Source: Nitrobacter sp051912485 (GTDB lineage Bacteria; Pseudomonadota; Alphaproteobacteria; Rhizobiales; Xanthobacteraceae). Taken from it: 64,000 nt of DNA. The translations under genes and the position numbers were made by a program. Within the stretch, counting starts at the first letter, position 1. Every line of letters starts with the position of its first letter. The notes below the pieces were generated by a model. It searched no databases. It was not told the origin of the DNA and saw nothing but the letters and a program-made list of their open reading frames with translations. The stretch is taken from NCBI RefSeq assembly GCF_051912485.1, contig NZ_CP196822.1, positions 3,968,001-4,032,000 of the forward strand, in the 5' to 3' direction. Below, one piece after another: positions 49,924-59,068 of this stretch.

Positions 49924-51891
49924 TCAGCGACGCGGCGGCGGCTCCGCCGAGGCCTGACCGCCGTTCAAGAGCGGCGTGATACGACGCGCCGTGACGCGGC
50001 GATTCTCCCGCGCGGGACCATCGGTCTGCACCTTCAGGTTCTGCTCGCCGTAGCCCTGAGTCACGAGGTTCTCCGCCGGCACCTGGAATTGCTGGGTCAG
50101 CAATTCAGCGGCCGACTGCGCGCGGCGATCCGACAGCGACAGGTTGTCGACATCGTTACCCACGGCGTCGGTGTGTCCCTCGATCAGGAACACCTCACGC
50201 GGATTGCGTGAAATCGCGCGATTGATGCCATCGGCGATTACTTGCAACTTTGCCGCCTGATCGGCAGGAATCTCCCATGATCCTGTCTCGAAGTTGATGG
50301 TGTCGATATCGATGCTGGGCATCCGCGCGCGCACCATCGGGCTGTAACGGACTTCATCGAGCGTATAGGCGCGCTCGATCGTCTCCACCGGTGGTGCCAT
50401 CAGCGTATCGTAGATCACCTCGGGTGAAGCGTCCTCCGCCTCGACGATGTAGCGGTCTCGCGGGATTGCAATGCGCGGCGGCGGCAGCGAGACGAAATAG
50501 CCGCCAATTGCACCGGCCACCACTCCGGCGGCAACGCCGGCCGCTATTGAACCGCCATGGCGGCCACGGTCGTGGTCGTAATGGCTGTTGTCGATGATGA
50601 TGATTTCCTGGCCACGCTGGTCACGCCGGATTCGCCGCAGCATCCTGCCATCACGATCATTGATGGTGATGATCTGCGAGCCATCCGGTCGCATCACCAC
50701 GGTGCGGGTGTCGTTGCCGACCCGCTCCTGCCGGATATCGCGCGCGCCATAGCGGAAGCGATCTTCTTCATTGTGCCGAATGAACGACTGCCCGCTCGGA
50801 TCGCGCACGATGACCCGGCCCGGCTCGGTGATGATGGTGCGGCCATCCTGTTGCGTCTCGCGCCGCTCGGCGCGGAAGCCTTCAATGTTGCGCGGCCCTT
50901 GCCGTGCCGCGCCAGGCGCGATCGGGGTGAGCGCTTGCGCGTTCGTCGGTGGCGGCGGCAGCGGGGTCGTGACGGTGGGTGGCCCGTGACGGGCGACCGG
51001 CGCGCCCGCCGGCAGCGCCGTCTGACTGCCGGGTGCAGCAGAGGGCTGCGCTCCCGCTTTAGTCCCGGGGACGGCCGGAGGGCTTGCCGCTGGCGCAGTC
51101 GGACTGTTCGGCGGGGTGGCCGCGGGCGAAGCCGTTGGCGCGGATGGCGTGGCAGGCGCGGCACGGGGCGACGTTGGGGTTGCGCTTGGCGCTACCGGAG
51201 TCGTGCCGGGTGCCGTCGTCTGTGCGGGCGCTGCGCCCTTTTGGTGGTCCCCAGGAGCTCCCGGTCCGCCGTGGTCGCGGCCGGGTCCACCGCGGCCTCC
51301 TTCCTGGCGTCGCATCGCATTCGGCTCTGCGTTGGCAGGCGGCGTCGAAGGTGAAGTGCTTGGTTGCTGCACTATCGGAGCAGGCGTCGTCGGGGCCGAT
51401 TTTGTCGCGGCCGGAGGCGGCGCGCTCTTCGACTGGGATGGCGGTGCGACGGCTGGGGGCGCGGGCGGCTTCGGGGCTGCCGGAGGCGTAGCCGGTTGCG
51501 CCGTCGGCGCAGCTTTCGGTGCGGCCGGAGGAGCGGGAGGCGTTGTGTGCTGAGGTGGTGTCGCCGGCCGCGACGGCGCGGCCGTCGGCGGTGTCACATG
51601 GGGTGGTGGCGGCGTGACCGGCCGTGCGGCAGCCGGAGGTGGCGGCGCCGTGGGCGGTGCTGCATGGGGCGGGGGAGCCGCGGGTCGCGCAGGTGCGCCG
51701 GGCGGCGGAGTCGGATGAGCAGGTGCAGCTTTCGGCGGCAGTTCTTTCCGCTTTGTATCCTGCCCGCTGTCAGTGGCTGGCGCACCCTGCGCGAGCTGGA
51801 CCGGCGCGGATTGAGCGTGCGATGGCGTCGTCATCAGCGACGAGACGGTGAGAGCCGACGTGGCGAGCAACACCAGGCGAAAGTTCGTCAT
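49924..51891 (-). CDS. OmpA-family protein with a long Pro/Ala-rich N-terminal region
   Basis: Starting at ATG 51891 the protein is 655 residues. It has a Sec signal (MTNFRLVLLATSALTVSSLM), then ~280 residues dominated by Pro, Ala and Thr. A central segment follows (GFRAERRETQQDGRTIITEP) with repeated basic/acidic beta motifs (IITINDRDGRMLRRIRRDQR). After that come a glycine-rich membrane-like stretch (GGSIAAGVAAGVVAGAIGGY) and an OmpA C-terminal peptidoglycan-binding domain (FLIEGHTDAVGNDVDNLSLS, then LVTQGYGEQNLKVQ). It probably links outer membrane and wall; the Pro-rich part may span the periplasm. Confidence 0.9.
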   Translation of the reverse strand: MTNFRLVLLATSALTVSSLMTTPSHAQSAPVQLAQGAPATDSGQDTKRKELPPKAAPAHPTPPPGAPARPAAPPPHAAPPTAPPPPAAARPVTPPPPHVTPPTAAPSRPATPPQHTTPPAPPAAPKAAPTAQPATPPAAPKPPAPPAVAPPSQSKSAPPPAATKSAPTTPAPIVQQPSTSPSTPPANAEPNAMRRQEGGRGGPGRDHGGPGAPGDHQKGAAPAQTTAPGTTPVAPSATPTSPRAAPATPSAPTASPAATPPNSPTAPAASPPAVPGTKAGAQPSAAPGSQTALPAGAPVARHGPPTVTTPLPPPPTNAQALTPIAPGAARQGPRNIEGFRAERRETQQDGRTIITEPGRVIVRDPSGQSFIRHNEEDRFRYGARDIRQERVGNDTRTVVMRPDGSQIITINDRDGRMLRRIRRDQRGQEIIIIDNSHYDHDRGRHGGSIAAGVAAGVVAGAIGGYFVSLPPPRIAIPRDRYIVEAEDASPEVIYDTLMAPPVETIERAYTLDEVRYSPMVRARMPSIDIDTINFETGSWEIPADQAAKLQVIADGINRAISRNPREVFLIEGHTDAVGNDVDNLSLSDRRAQSAAELLTQQFQVPAENLVTQGYGEQNLKVQTDGPARENRRVTARRITPLLNGGQASAEPPPRR

Positions 51892-52100
51892 GACAATCTT
51901 TATCCCAACAAAAAATTTCGGCAACAAACGCGAAGCCTGCTGGCCGACGGTGGCGGGGTCGCGATCAACGGATAGCGATAAGGCTGTAATGTGGCGGCGA
52001 TCGGCAGCGAAGACTGATTTTATTTTCGCATGCGCCCGATGAAATGCGCGCGGAATTCATGTCGCATTCAGATCATGCATTCATCCGTAGACATGCGTTG

Positions 52101-52358
52101 CTAGGTGAGTACATCGGTCGCAGGGGGTTGCGCGGGCGGAGTCGGCGGGGCCTGTGGCGGCAATTCGTCCGGCATCTGGCCGGGCAATTCCTGCGGCGGC
52201 GGGGGCGAGTCCGGCTCGTGCATCGGGGATGGCACATCGGGACCGGGCTGCGGATTACCGGGCGGGTCTTCACGCGGCGGCTCCGCCGGACGGCCCGGTT
52301 GAACGGGCGGCGCTTCCGTCGGCACTTCCGTCGGTTCATCACCCATCGCGTGCCCCAT
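52101..52358 (-). CDS. Small proline-rich protein
   Basis: The ATG at 52358 has GGAG seven bases upstream. The 85-residue product is about one-third proline, rich in Glu and Gln, with segments such as PTEVPTEAPPVQPGRPAEPP and HEPDSPPPPQELPGQMPDEL. No signal peptide or known domain is seen and it is predicted to be unfolded. Homologous Pro-rich small proteins are annotated in relatives as hypothetical. An overlapping longer frame is less likely. Confidence 0.6.
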   Translation of the reverse strand: MGHAMGDEPTEVPTEAPPVQPGRPAEPPREDPPGNPQPGPDVPSPMHEPDSPPPPQELPGQMPDELPPQAPPTPPAQPPATDVLT

Positions 52359-52515
52359 TGAGTGTCTCCATTCCGAATTGACAGGTCGTCGCAGCAATCT
52401 TTGATCGATATGACCTCTTGCAGTGCTAACGGTTCGCATGGCGTGATGTTCCGGAGGCGGCTGCCGCTTGCGGGCCATCCGCCGGTGTCATGGAACTTGC
52501 GTGGGGGCGTTTCGA

Positions 52516-52944
52516 ATGAAATCCGTTTTACTGGCGACGACCTTGTTGTTGGCCATGATCGCGAACAGCGCGGTTCGTGCGGACGGCTGCGCATCCGAGA
52601 TCAGCGCCTATCGGCGCGCGCATGGGCTGTCAGCCGTTCGCGCCGATGCAGCGCTCGACCGGATCGCTCGACAACAAGCCACGGCAATGGCGCGGGCGGA
52701 AACGGTCAGCCATGACGTGAATGGCAATTTCTTTGTGCGGATCGCGCCGGTGCATCGCCGGCTGGCAGCTGAGAATGTCGCGGCAGGCTTTCTGACCTGC
52801 GCGGAAACGATCCGGCAATGGGATGCGAGCAGCGGGCATCGCGCTAATCTTCAGATGCCGGGCGCGCGTCGCGTCGGCGTCGCGTCGGTCGCAAAGCCGT
52901 CATCGCCCTATCGGCGCTTCTGGGCCATGGCGATCACGGATTAA
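52516..52944 (+). CDS. Secreted CAP/SCP-domain protein
   Basis: The 142-residue protein has a signal peptide (MKSVLLATTLLLAMIANSAV) and a CAP domain: EISAYRRAHGLSAVRADAAL, the segment containing HDVNGN, RLAAENVAAGF and the WDASSGHRANL pattern. Both CAP histidine regions are present. Bacterial CAP proteins are secreted and of mostly unknown function. It is divergent from the Pro-rich gene. Confidence 0.88.
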   Translation: MKSVLLATTLLLAMIANSAVRADGCASEISAYRRAHGLSAVRADAALDRIARQQATAMARAETVSHDVNGNFFVRIAPVHRRLAAENVAAGFLTCAETIRQWDASSGHRANLQMPGARRVGVASVAKPSSPYRRFWAMAITD

Positions 52945-52979
52945 AGCCTGCCCGCGCGTAGGCCGGCTCGCGTCTGGGA

Positions 52980-53762
52980 TCAGACCTGCCGCTCGACCAG
53001 CTTTAGCTTCAGCATCGCAATGGCTTCCGACGGATTCAGATTCTTCGGACAGGCCTTGGTGCAATTCAGGATGGTGTGGCAACGATAGAGCCGGAACGGA
53101 TCCTCGAGATAGTCGAGACGTTCGCCGGTGGCTTCGTCGCGCGAATCGGTGACCCATCGCGCCGCCTGCAGCAGCGCGGCGGGGCCGAGGAAGCGGTCGC
53201 TATTCCACCAATAGCTCGGGCATGATGTCGAGCAGCAGGCGCACAGGATGCACTCGTAGAGGCCGTCGAGCTTTTCGCGATCCTGAAGGCTCTGCCGCCA
53301 TTCCTTCTGCGGCGTCGGCGTCGTGGTCTTCAACCACGGCTCGATCGAGGCGTATTGCGCGTAAAAATTCGTCAGGTCGGGAACGAGGTCTTTCACGACG
53401 GGCTGGTGCGGCAGCGGATTGACCTTCACCGTGTCGCCGGCGACGTCGTGCATCGACTTGGTGCAGGCCAGCGTGTTCTGGCCATTGATGTTCATGGCGC
53501 AGGAGCCGCACACGCCTTCGCGGCAGGAACGGCGGAAGGTCAGCGTCGGGTCGATATGGTCCTTGATCCAGATCAGAGCGTCGAGCACCCTCGGGCCGCA
53601 CTCGTTGACATCGACGTGGAAGGTATCGACGCTTGGATTGTTGTCGTCGTCAGGGTTCCAGCGATAGACCTTGAATTCGCGCGTTTCGGTCGCGCCCTCC
53701 GACTTCGGCCAGGTCTTGCCGCCGGTGACCTTTGAATTTCTCGGAAGCGCGAATTTAACCAT
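52980..53762 (-). CDS. sdhB: Succinate dehydrogenase iron-sulfur subunit
   Basis: The 260-residue subunit has the 2Fe-2S ligands (SCREGVCGSCAMNINGQNTL with a further Cys in LACTKS), the 4Fe-4S motif (CILCACCSTSCPSYWW) and the 3Fe-4S motif (CHTILNCTKACPKNLNP). It transfers electrons from SdhA flavin to quinone. It is separated from sdhA by a 158-base gap that contains a palindromic repeat. Confidence 0.97.
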   Translation of the reverse strand: MVKFALPRNSKVTGGKTWPKSEGATETREFKVYRWNPDDDNNPSVDTFHVDVNECGPRVLDALIWIKDHIDPTLTFRRSCREGVCGSCAMNINGQNTLACTKSMHDVAGDTVKVNPLPHQPVVKDLVPDLTNFYAQYASIEPWLKTTTPTPQKEWRQSLQDREKLDGLYECILCACCSTSCPSYWWNSDRFLGPAALLQAARWVTDSRDEATGERLDYLEDPFRLYRCHTILNCTKACPKNLNPSEAIAMLKLKLVERQV

Positions 53763-53784
53763 CGGTCTGATCCTATCTCTTCGT

Positions 53785-53897
53785 CATTCCGGGATGCGTT
53801 CTGGACAGCGATAGCCGGTCAGATGCAGACCCGAAATCCATACTCCCTGCCCGGTCCATGGATTCCGGGTTCGCTCGCTGTACTCGCGCCCGGAATG
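53785..53897. repeat. Palindromic intergenic repeat between sdhA and sdhB
   Basis: The outer arms are CATTCCGGG (near 53785) and CCCGGAATG (53889-53897). The inner arms are ACCCGAAATCCAT and ATGGATTCCGGGT. This repeat type is common between genes in Bradyrhizobium-like genomes. Here it sits inside the sdhCDAB transcript, where its folded RNA could alter sdhB expression relative to sdhA. Confidence 0.75.
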
Positions 53898-53920
53898 CCG
53901 AGCCTTGAAAGTCTTGTCTC

Positions 53921-55744
53921 TCAATACACCCGCGCCTTCGGCGGAATGTACTGAACGTCGTTGGTCATCGTGTAGTCGTGCACCGGACGGTAGTCGATCG
54001 TGGTGACACCGCGATCGCTCAATCGCGCCAGCGAATGCTTCATCCAGTTCTTATCGTCGCGATTAGGATAGTCCTCGCGCGCGTGGGCGCCGCGGCTTTC
54101 GGTTCGGTTGGCGGCGGAATCCATCGTCACCACCGCCTGGGAGATGAGGTTGTCGTATTCCATCGTCTCCATCAGGTCGGTGTTCCACACCAGCGAGCGA
54201 TCGAACACCGCGACGTCTGCAATCCCCTCATGGACTTTGTGGATCAGTTTCTGACCCTCCGCCAGGATGTCGCGGGTGCGGAACACCGCGCAGTTGGCCT
54301 GCATCACGCGCTGCATGCTCTCGCGCAGCCTGGCGGTCGGCGTGCCGCCGGAGGCGTAGCGAAATTTGTCGAGGCGACCGAGCGCCATCTCGCTGGAGTT
54401 CGCGGGGAGATCGGGCTGCTTGGCGTCGGTGGTGAGCTTTTCGGCGCAGCGCTGGGCGGCGGCGCGGCCGAACACCACGAGATCGATCAGCGAGTTGGAG
54501 CCGAGACGGTTGGCGCCGTGCACTGAGACGCAGGCGGCTTCGCCCACCGCCATCAGGCCCGGCACGACCGCATTGTCGTCGCCGCTCGTTTTGGTGACGA
54601 CTTCGCCGTGGAAGTTGGTGGGGATGCCGCCCATGTTGTAGTGCACAGTCGGCAGGATCGGGATCGGCTCGCGGGTCACGTCGACGCCGGCGAAGATCCT
54701 CGCCGACTCCGAGATGCCCGGCAGACGCTCGTGCAGCACTTTCGGGTCGAGATGGTCGAGGTGCAGGAAGATGTGATCTTTCTTCTTGCCGACGCCGCGG
54801 CCTTCGCGAATTTCGATCGTCATCGCACGCGAGACGACGTCGCGCGAGGCAAGATCCTTGGCAGAGGGCGCATAGCGCTCCATGAAGCGCTCGCCTTCGG
54901 CGTTGACGAGGTAGCCGCCTTCGCCGCGCGCGCCCTCGGTGACGAGGCAGCCCGAACCGTAGATTCCGGTCGGGTGAAACTGGACGAATTCCATGTCCTG
55001 CAGCGGCAGGCCAGCGCGCAGCGCCATGCCGCCGCCGTCGCCGGTGCAGATGTGCGCCGAGGTGCAGGAAGCATAGGCGCGTCCATAGCCGCCGGTCGCG
55101 AGAATGGTGGTCTGGGCACGGAAGCGGTGCAGCGTGCCGTCGTCGAGCTTCAGCGCGATCACGCCGCGGCAGACGCCCTGATCGTCCATGATGAGGTCGA
55201 TGGCGAAGAACTCGATGAAGAACTCGGCGGCGTGGCGCAGCGCCTGGCCATACATCGTGTGCAGCATGGCGTGGCCGGTGCGGTCGGCGGCGGCGCAGGT
55301 GCGCTGGGCCTGACTCTTGCCGTAATCGATGGTCATGCCGCCAAACGGGCGCTGGTAGATCTTGCCGTCCTCGGTGCGCGAAAACGGCACGCCCCAGTGC
55401 TCGAGTTCGTAGACCGCCTCCGGTGCGTTACGCACCATGTACTCGATGCAATCCTGATCGCCGAGCCAATCCGATCCCTTGACGGTATCGTACATGTGCC
55501 AGCGCCAGTCGTCCTTGTGCATGTTGCCGAGCGAGGCGGAGATGCCGCCCTGTGCCGCAACGGTGTGCGAGCGGGTCGGAAATACTTTGGTGATGCACGC
55601 GGTGCGCAGGCCGGCCTTGCCGCAACCCACAACGGCCCGCAGGCCGGCTCCGCCGGCGCCGACGACGACGACGTCATAAGTATGGTCTTCGATGGGGTAG
55701 GCCTTGCCGTTGGCGGCCGCCGCCGCGCTGCCGTTGACGGCCAT
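53921..55744 (-). CDS. sdhA: Succinate dehydrogenase flavoprotein subunit
   Basis: The 607-residue protein has the FAD motif VVGAGGAGLRAVVGC, the covalent-flavin His region TRSHTVAAQGGISASLGN, the substrate-binding segment MEFVQFHPTGIYGSGCLVTE, the catalytic Arg area (RLGSNSLIDLVVFGRAA) and a C-terminal YIPPKARVY. It oxidises succinate in the TCA cycle at the inner membrane. Flavin attachment normally needs SdhE, not in the window. Confidence 0.97.
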   Translation of the reverse strand: MAVNGSAAAAANGKAYPIEDHTYDVVVVGAGGAGLRAVVGCGKAGLRTACITKVFPTRSHTVAAQGGISASLGNMHKDDWRWHMYDTVKGSDWLGDQDCIEYMVRNAPEAVYELEHWGVPFSRTEDGKIYQRPFGGMTIDYGKSQAQRTCAAADRTGHAMLHTMYGQALRHAAEFFIEFFAIDLIMDDQGVCRGVIALKLDDGTLHRFRAQTTILATGGYGRAYASCTSAHICTGDGGGMALRAGLPLQDMEFVQFHPTGIYGSGCLVTEGARGEGGYLVNAEGERFMERYAPSAKDLASRDVVSRAMTIEIREGRGVGKKKDHIFLHLDHLDPKVLHERLPGISESARIFAGVDVTREPIPILPTVHYNMGGIPTNFHGEVVTKTSGDDNAVVPGLMAVGEAACVSVHGANRLGSNSLIDLVVFGRAAAQRCAEKLTTDAKQPDLPANSSEMALGRLDKFRYASGGTPTARLRESMQRVMQANCAVFRTRDILAEGQKLIHKVHEGIADVAVFDRSLVWNTDLMETMEYDNLISQAVVTMDSAANRTESRGAHAREDYPNRDDKNWMKHSLARLSDRGVTTIDYRPVHDYTMTNDVQYIPPKARVY

Positions 55745-55747
55745 GAA

Positions 55748-56155
55748 CTACACTCCGGATGACAGTTTGAAGATGGCGTAAGCGGCGGCCAGCGCCAGCG
55801 TGGCGGAGAAGAAGTTGTTAGCCATGATCGACGCCAGTTTCATCTTCTCGTCGTGCACGTAGTCTTCGATAATCACCTGCATGCCGATCTTCATATGCCA
55901 GATACTGGCGACGACGAACAGCAGCATGATGATGGCGATCAGCGGCGAGCCGAGAATCTGCGCCGCCCCGGCCTGGTTGCGGCCGAGCAGAATCATCATG
56001 ACGACCACCATCGGCACGATCAGCAGGATCATGGCGACCGCGGTCACACGCTGCCGCCAAAAGTCCTTGGTCCCCGAATGGGACGAGCCGAGGTTACGAA
56101 CCCGCCCCAGCGGGGTCCGCATCGACTTCGGAGCGGAGACCGGCGGCACGGTCAT
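55748..56155 (-). CDS. sdhD: Succinate dehydrogenase membrane anchor SdhD
   Basis: From ATG 56155, overlapping the sdhC stop by four bases, the protein is 135 residues. It has three transmembrane helices (VTAVAMILLIVPMVVVMMIL, LIAIIMLLFVVASIWHMKIG, FFSATLALAAAYAIF). The helix-II His in WHMKIGMQVIIEDYVHDEKM is the haem-b ligand position, and the tail of that segment is typical of SdhD. Longer frames on this strand run back through sdhC and are not real. Confidence 0.93.
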   Translation of the reverse strand: MTVPPVSAPKSMRTPLGRVRNLGSSHSGTKDFWRQRVTAVAMILLIVPMVVVMMILLGRNQAGAAQILGSPLIAIIMLLFVVASIWHMKIGMQVIIEDYVHDEKMKLASIMANNFFSATLALAAAYAIFKLSSGV

Positions 56156-56550
56156 CGTCCGCCTCCGATCGTATAGGCGACGATCCACAGCAGCACGGTG
56201 AGGAAAATGCCGCCGATCAATGCTGCCCGGGTAAGCCATTCGCGCTCGGCCGGCTTGAAACCGTAACCGAGATCCCAGACGAGGTGGCGAACGCCGCTCA
56301 GCATATGGTGCATCAGCGCCCATGTGTATCCGAATGCGATCAGCCGGCCGATCCAGCTCGCCGTGAACGACTGGACCGCGGCGTAAGCGCCCGGCCCGGA
56401 CGACACGGCAATCAACCACCACACCAGCAGCAGCGTCCCGAAGTAGAGCGCCATGCCGGTTGCACGATGGACGATGGATAACGCCATCGTCAGGGTCCAG
56501 CGGTAAATTTGTAGGTGTGGCGAAAGCGGTCGTTCGATCCTGACGGTCAT
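56152..56550 (-). CDS. sdhC: Succinate dehydrogenase cytochrome b556 subunit SdhC
   Basis: From ATG 56550 (MTVRIERPLSPHLQIYRWTL) the protein is 132 residues with three membrane helices. The SIVHRATGMALYFGTLLLVW segment carries conserved residues of the quinone and haem pocket; WALMHHMLSGVRHLVWDLGY includes the haem-ligand His. A TTG at 56610 in frame is a less likely start. It is the first gene of sdhCDAB. Confidence 0.93.
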   Translation of the reverse strand: MTVRIERPLSPHLQIYRWTLTMALSIVHRATGMALYFGTLLLVWWLIAVSSGPGAYAAVQSFTASWIGRLIAFGYTWALMHHMLSGVRHLVWDLGYGFKPAEREWLTRAALIGGIFLTVLLWIVAYTIGGGR

Positions 56551-56978
56551 CGATGGCTTCGCTGGTTGCGGGCGCGCGGCGCTGGCCCGGTAGGAATCCG
56601 CGACAAGCAATTCTCTTCATATATTTATGGGGTCGAAACAGCCTGCGCAACGATCAAATCACTATTTGCGAATGGTAGTTCAGAGTTACCGCCCTGCGTT
56701 GGGTAATGCCTTGACGGCGAGCACCCGCCGGACGCCAGTACGGCTGAAGCGTGATCCACGAACGCGCGGGCGGCTGGATGATCGCGCGGTGAATGCTCGG
56801 GGCCAGAATGGTTGCATGGCCGAACCCGTCCGAACTGCCCTGCTGCTGATTATGCCGGGGCCCCGTCTCACGTCCCTTCGCGATGGTTAACCGAAATCTA
56901 AGAGGCGGTGGTCAGCCAGCAACTCGGCGTCGCTTCTCAACGAATAGTTGAGACCTTTCCCGGATTATCGCACCGCCG
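56551..56978. other. Divergent intergenic region between sdhC and the EAL gene
   Basis: About 430 bases with no convincing coding frame. It must hold the sdhCDAB promoter and that of the EAL protein. I see no clear operator or hairpin. Confidence 0.5.
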
Positions 56979-58565
56979 ATGCATTCATCCGGACCAGTCA
57001 TGGGCCTTCATCGCCGCTTCACGCGGATTGCCACTGTCGTTCTGTCGGCCGTGCTGTTCTGTATCGCGGCGCACGTTGCTGCGAACGCATTGATTCGCGC
57101 TGAGCGTTCAAGACATCTGCGCGAATTGAACGATGTCGCGATGCGCCGCTCCAAGCTCGCCGTCGATTTCGGTGTCGCTGCACTGGCGGAACTGGCCCAG
57201 CGAGGTGTGACCTCGTGCGATCCGGCATCGCTTCAGGCTGTGCGCCTCCAAGTCTATCAAAACGGCTTCGTCAAGGATGTGCGTATCGTCGAGCGCGACG
57301 GCTCAGTGCTTTGTTCGGCTTATTCCGAAACGCTCGAATTTGACAACGGCTGGGCAAGCCGGGACGAAATGCTGCCGTCGAGCGACGGCACGGCGCTGCT
57401 GTTTCGCGTCGATCAGATTAACGGCGTCGCGCTGGGATTGTTACGGGATATTGGCGAGGACCGTGCGCTCGTCGCGATCATTGGCCTCAATTCCTCGCTC
57501 TATGACGTGATGCCTTCGGAGATTCACGAAGGCAGCAACGTGGAACTTCAATTGAGCAACGGCCAGCCGATCGTCGGTTATGAGGCCCTTCACGGGCCGT
57601 TGTCGAAGGACCTGGTAGACTTCGCTCGATCGTCGAAGCAGTATCCTCTGAAGGTCTCGATCAGGGTGAGCCGCGCGGCGTTCGCGCGATGGCATGACGA
57701 GCCGTACTGGCCGATCATGTTGACCGGCGCAGTTCTTGGTTTCGTTTTCGGTGTTCTCCTTGACCGCGCGATGCCTCGCGCGTCAGGCGAGGAAAGCGAG
57801 TTTGACGCCGCGCTGGCCGGAAAGGAATTCAGGCCGTTCTATCAGCCGATTTTCGATATTAGCAGCCGTGAAATCGTCGGCTGCGAGATGCTGGCCCGGC
57901 GTATCCGCCCGGATGGTTTGATCGTTTTGCCGGCGCAGTTCATTCCGATCGCGGAGCGCACCGGACGCATGGCGCCGATGACCTGGCAACTGCTCGGCAG
58001 CGCACTTCAAGAACTGAAGCCATTCCTGAGGCGCAACAAGTATTTCAAGGTCTCGATCAATATCGCGCCGCGGCACCTGATGTCCGAAGGATTTGTCGAT
58101 GCGCTACGGGCGCAAGTGCTGGAGGCGCGGGTCTCAGCGCGTCAGGTCGTCCTTGAGGTCACCGAGCGGGAAGAATTGCCGGACCTCGATGCGGCGGCGG
58201 CAGTCGTGGCTGCCCTTGGCGAATTCGGCTTCCGCGTGGCGATCGACGATGTCGGGATTGGCCACAGCGGTTTGTCGCAAATCCAGCGGCTCGGTGCCAG
58301 CATCATCAAGATCGACAAATTTTTTATCGACCGCCTCGGCGCCGATCCGACTGCCGGCGCCGTTATCGAAATGCTGGTGAGGCTCGCGGCCGAGCTGAAG
58401 ATGACAGTGATCGCAGAGGGCGTTGAAACACCCGAACAGGCGGTGGCCTTGAGCGATTGTGGTGTCGAGCAGGGCCAAGGCTACCTGGTGGCGCCGCCGC
58501 TGCCGTTCGACAAATTCATCGCGCTGCTTGATAGCTCGCCAGAACAGGCCGTCGAGGCCGCGTAA
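56979..58565 (+). CDS. Membrane-bound EAL-domain cyclic-di-GMP phosphodiesterase with CSS-type sensor
   Basis: The 528-residue protein has two membrane helices (FTRIATVVLSAVLFCIAAHV and PIMLTGAVLGFVFGVLLDRA) bracketing a periplasmic domain with a cysteine pair of the CSS type (TSCDPASL and VLCSAYSE). A cytoplasmic EAL domain follows: FRPFYQPIFDISSREIVGCE, EML in place of EAL, VSINIAPRHLM, LEVTEREEL, AIDDVGIGHSGL and VIAEGVETPEQA. Key metal residues appear kept, so it is probably active, degrading c-di-GMP when the redox state of the cysteine pair permits. Start at 56979 or 57000. Confidence 0.9.
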   Translation: MHSSGPVMGLHRRFTRIATVVLSAVLFCIAAHVAANALIRAERSRHLRELNDVAMRRSKLAVDFGVAALAELAQRGVTSCDPASLQAVRLQVYQNGFVKDVRIVERDGSVLCSAYSETLEFDNGWASRDEMLPSSDGTALLFRVDQINGVALGLLRDIGEDRALVAIIGLNSSLYDVMPSEIHEGSNVELQLSNGQPIVGYEALHGPLSKDLVDFARSSKQYPLKVSIRVSRAAFARWHDEPYWPIMLTGAVLGFVFGVLLDRAMPRASGEESEFDAALAGKEFRPFYQPIFDISSREIVGCEMLARRIRPDGLIVLPAQFIPIAERTGRMAPMTWQLLGSALQELKPFLRRNKYFKVSINIAPRHLMSEGFVDALRAQVLEARVSARQVVLEVTEREELPDLDAAAAVVAALGEFGFRVAIDDVGIGHSGLSQIQRLGASIIKIDKFFIDRLGADPTAGAVIEMLVRLAAELKMTVIAEGVETPEQAVALSDCGVEQGQGYLVAPPLPFDKFIALLDSSPEQAVEAA

Positions 58566-58586
58566 TCGTGGCCGCAATTTCCGCCG

Positions 58587-59012
58587 TCAGCGCTTCATCT
58601 GGCCGCGAATCTCGCCACCCGGATTCGCGGCGGTATGGATATTCGCGTACCATTTGCCGGCCAGCAGATCGGCCGCCTGACTGTCGGTGAGGGTCGCGGT
58701 GCCCTTGATCGGACTTTCCAGCATTTTGAACGGCATCACGATGCCCGCGTTTTTTCCGGCCTTGCTCGGGCCGTGGAAATGCGCGCCAATCACAGGTCCG
58801 CTCAAGCCGGAGTAGGTCACGGTATAGGTCAGCTCCCTGGTGGCAGTGTCGAGCGTGGCTTCAGCGGCGCCGGACGCCGTGCTGTTGTTCGGGGGCGCTT
58901 CGTTCTTGCCGCTCATGCTGGCCTTGAGGGTCACGATCTCCGCATGTGCTGCGCTGAGCATCAACGTCACGACGGCGGCTGTAGCGAGAAATGTCGAAAT
59001 CCGGCGAATCAT
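58587..59012 (-). CDS. Secreted CHRD-domain protein
   Basis: From ATG 59012 (GGGAGATCACGC before it) the product is 141 residues with a signal peptide (FLATAAVVTLMLSAAHAE). The CHRD domain is recognised from LKASMSGKNEAPPNNSTASG, LTYTVTYSGLSGPVIGAHFH and WYANIHTAANPGGEIRGQ. These beta-rich domains are common in secreted bacterial proteins; no activity is established. It is convergent with the EAL gene and lies downstream of matB. Confidence 0.9.
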   Translation of the reverse strand: MIRRISTFLATAAVVTLMLSAAHAEIVTLKASMSGKNEAPPNNSTASGAAEATLDTATRELTYTVTYSGLSGPVIGAHFHGPSKAGKNAGIVMPFKMLESPIKGTATLTDSQAADLLAGKWYANIHTAANPGGEIRGQMKR

Positions 59013-59068
59013 GCGTGATCTCCCAAACGGTATCAAGGTGCGCATACTGCCAGATTTGTCAGTAGCCG

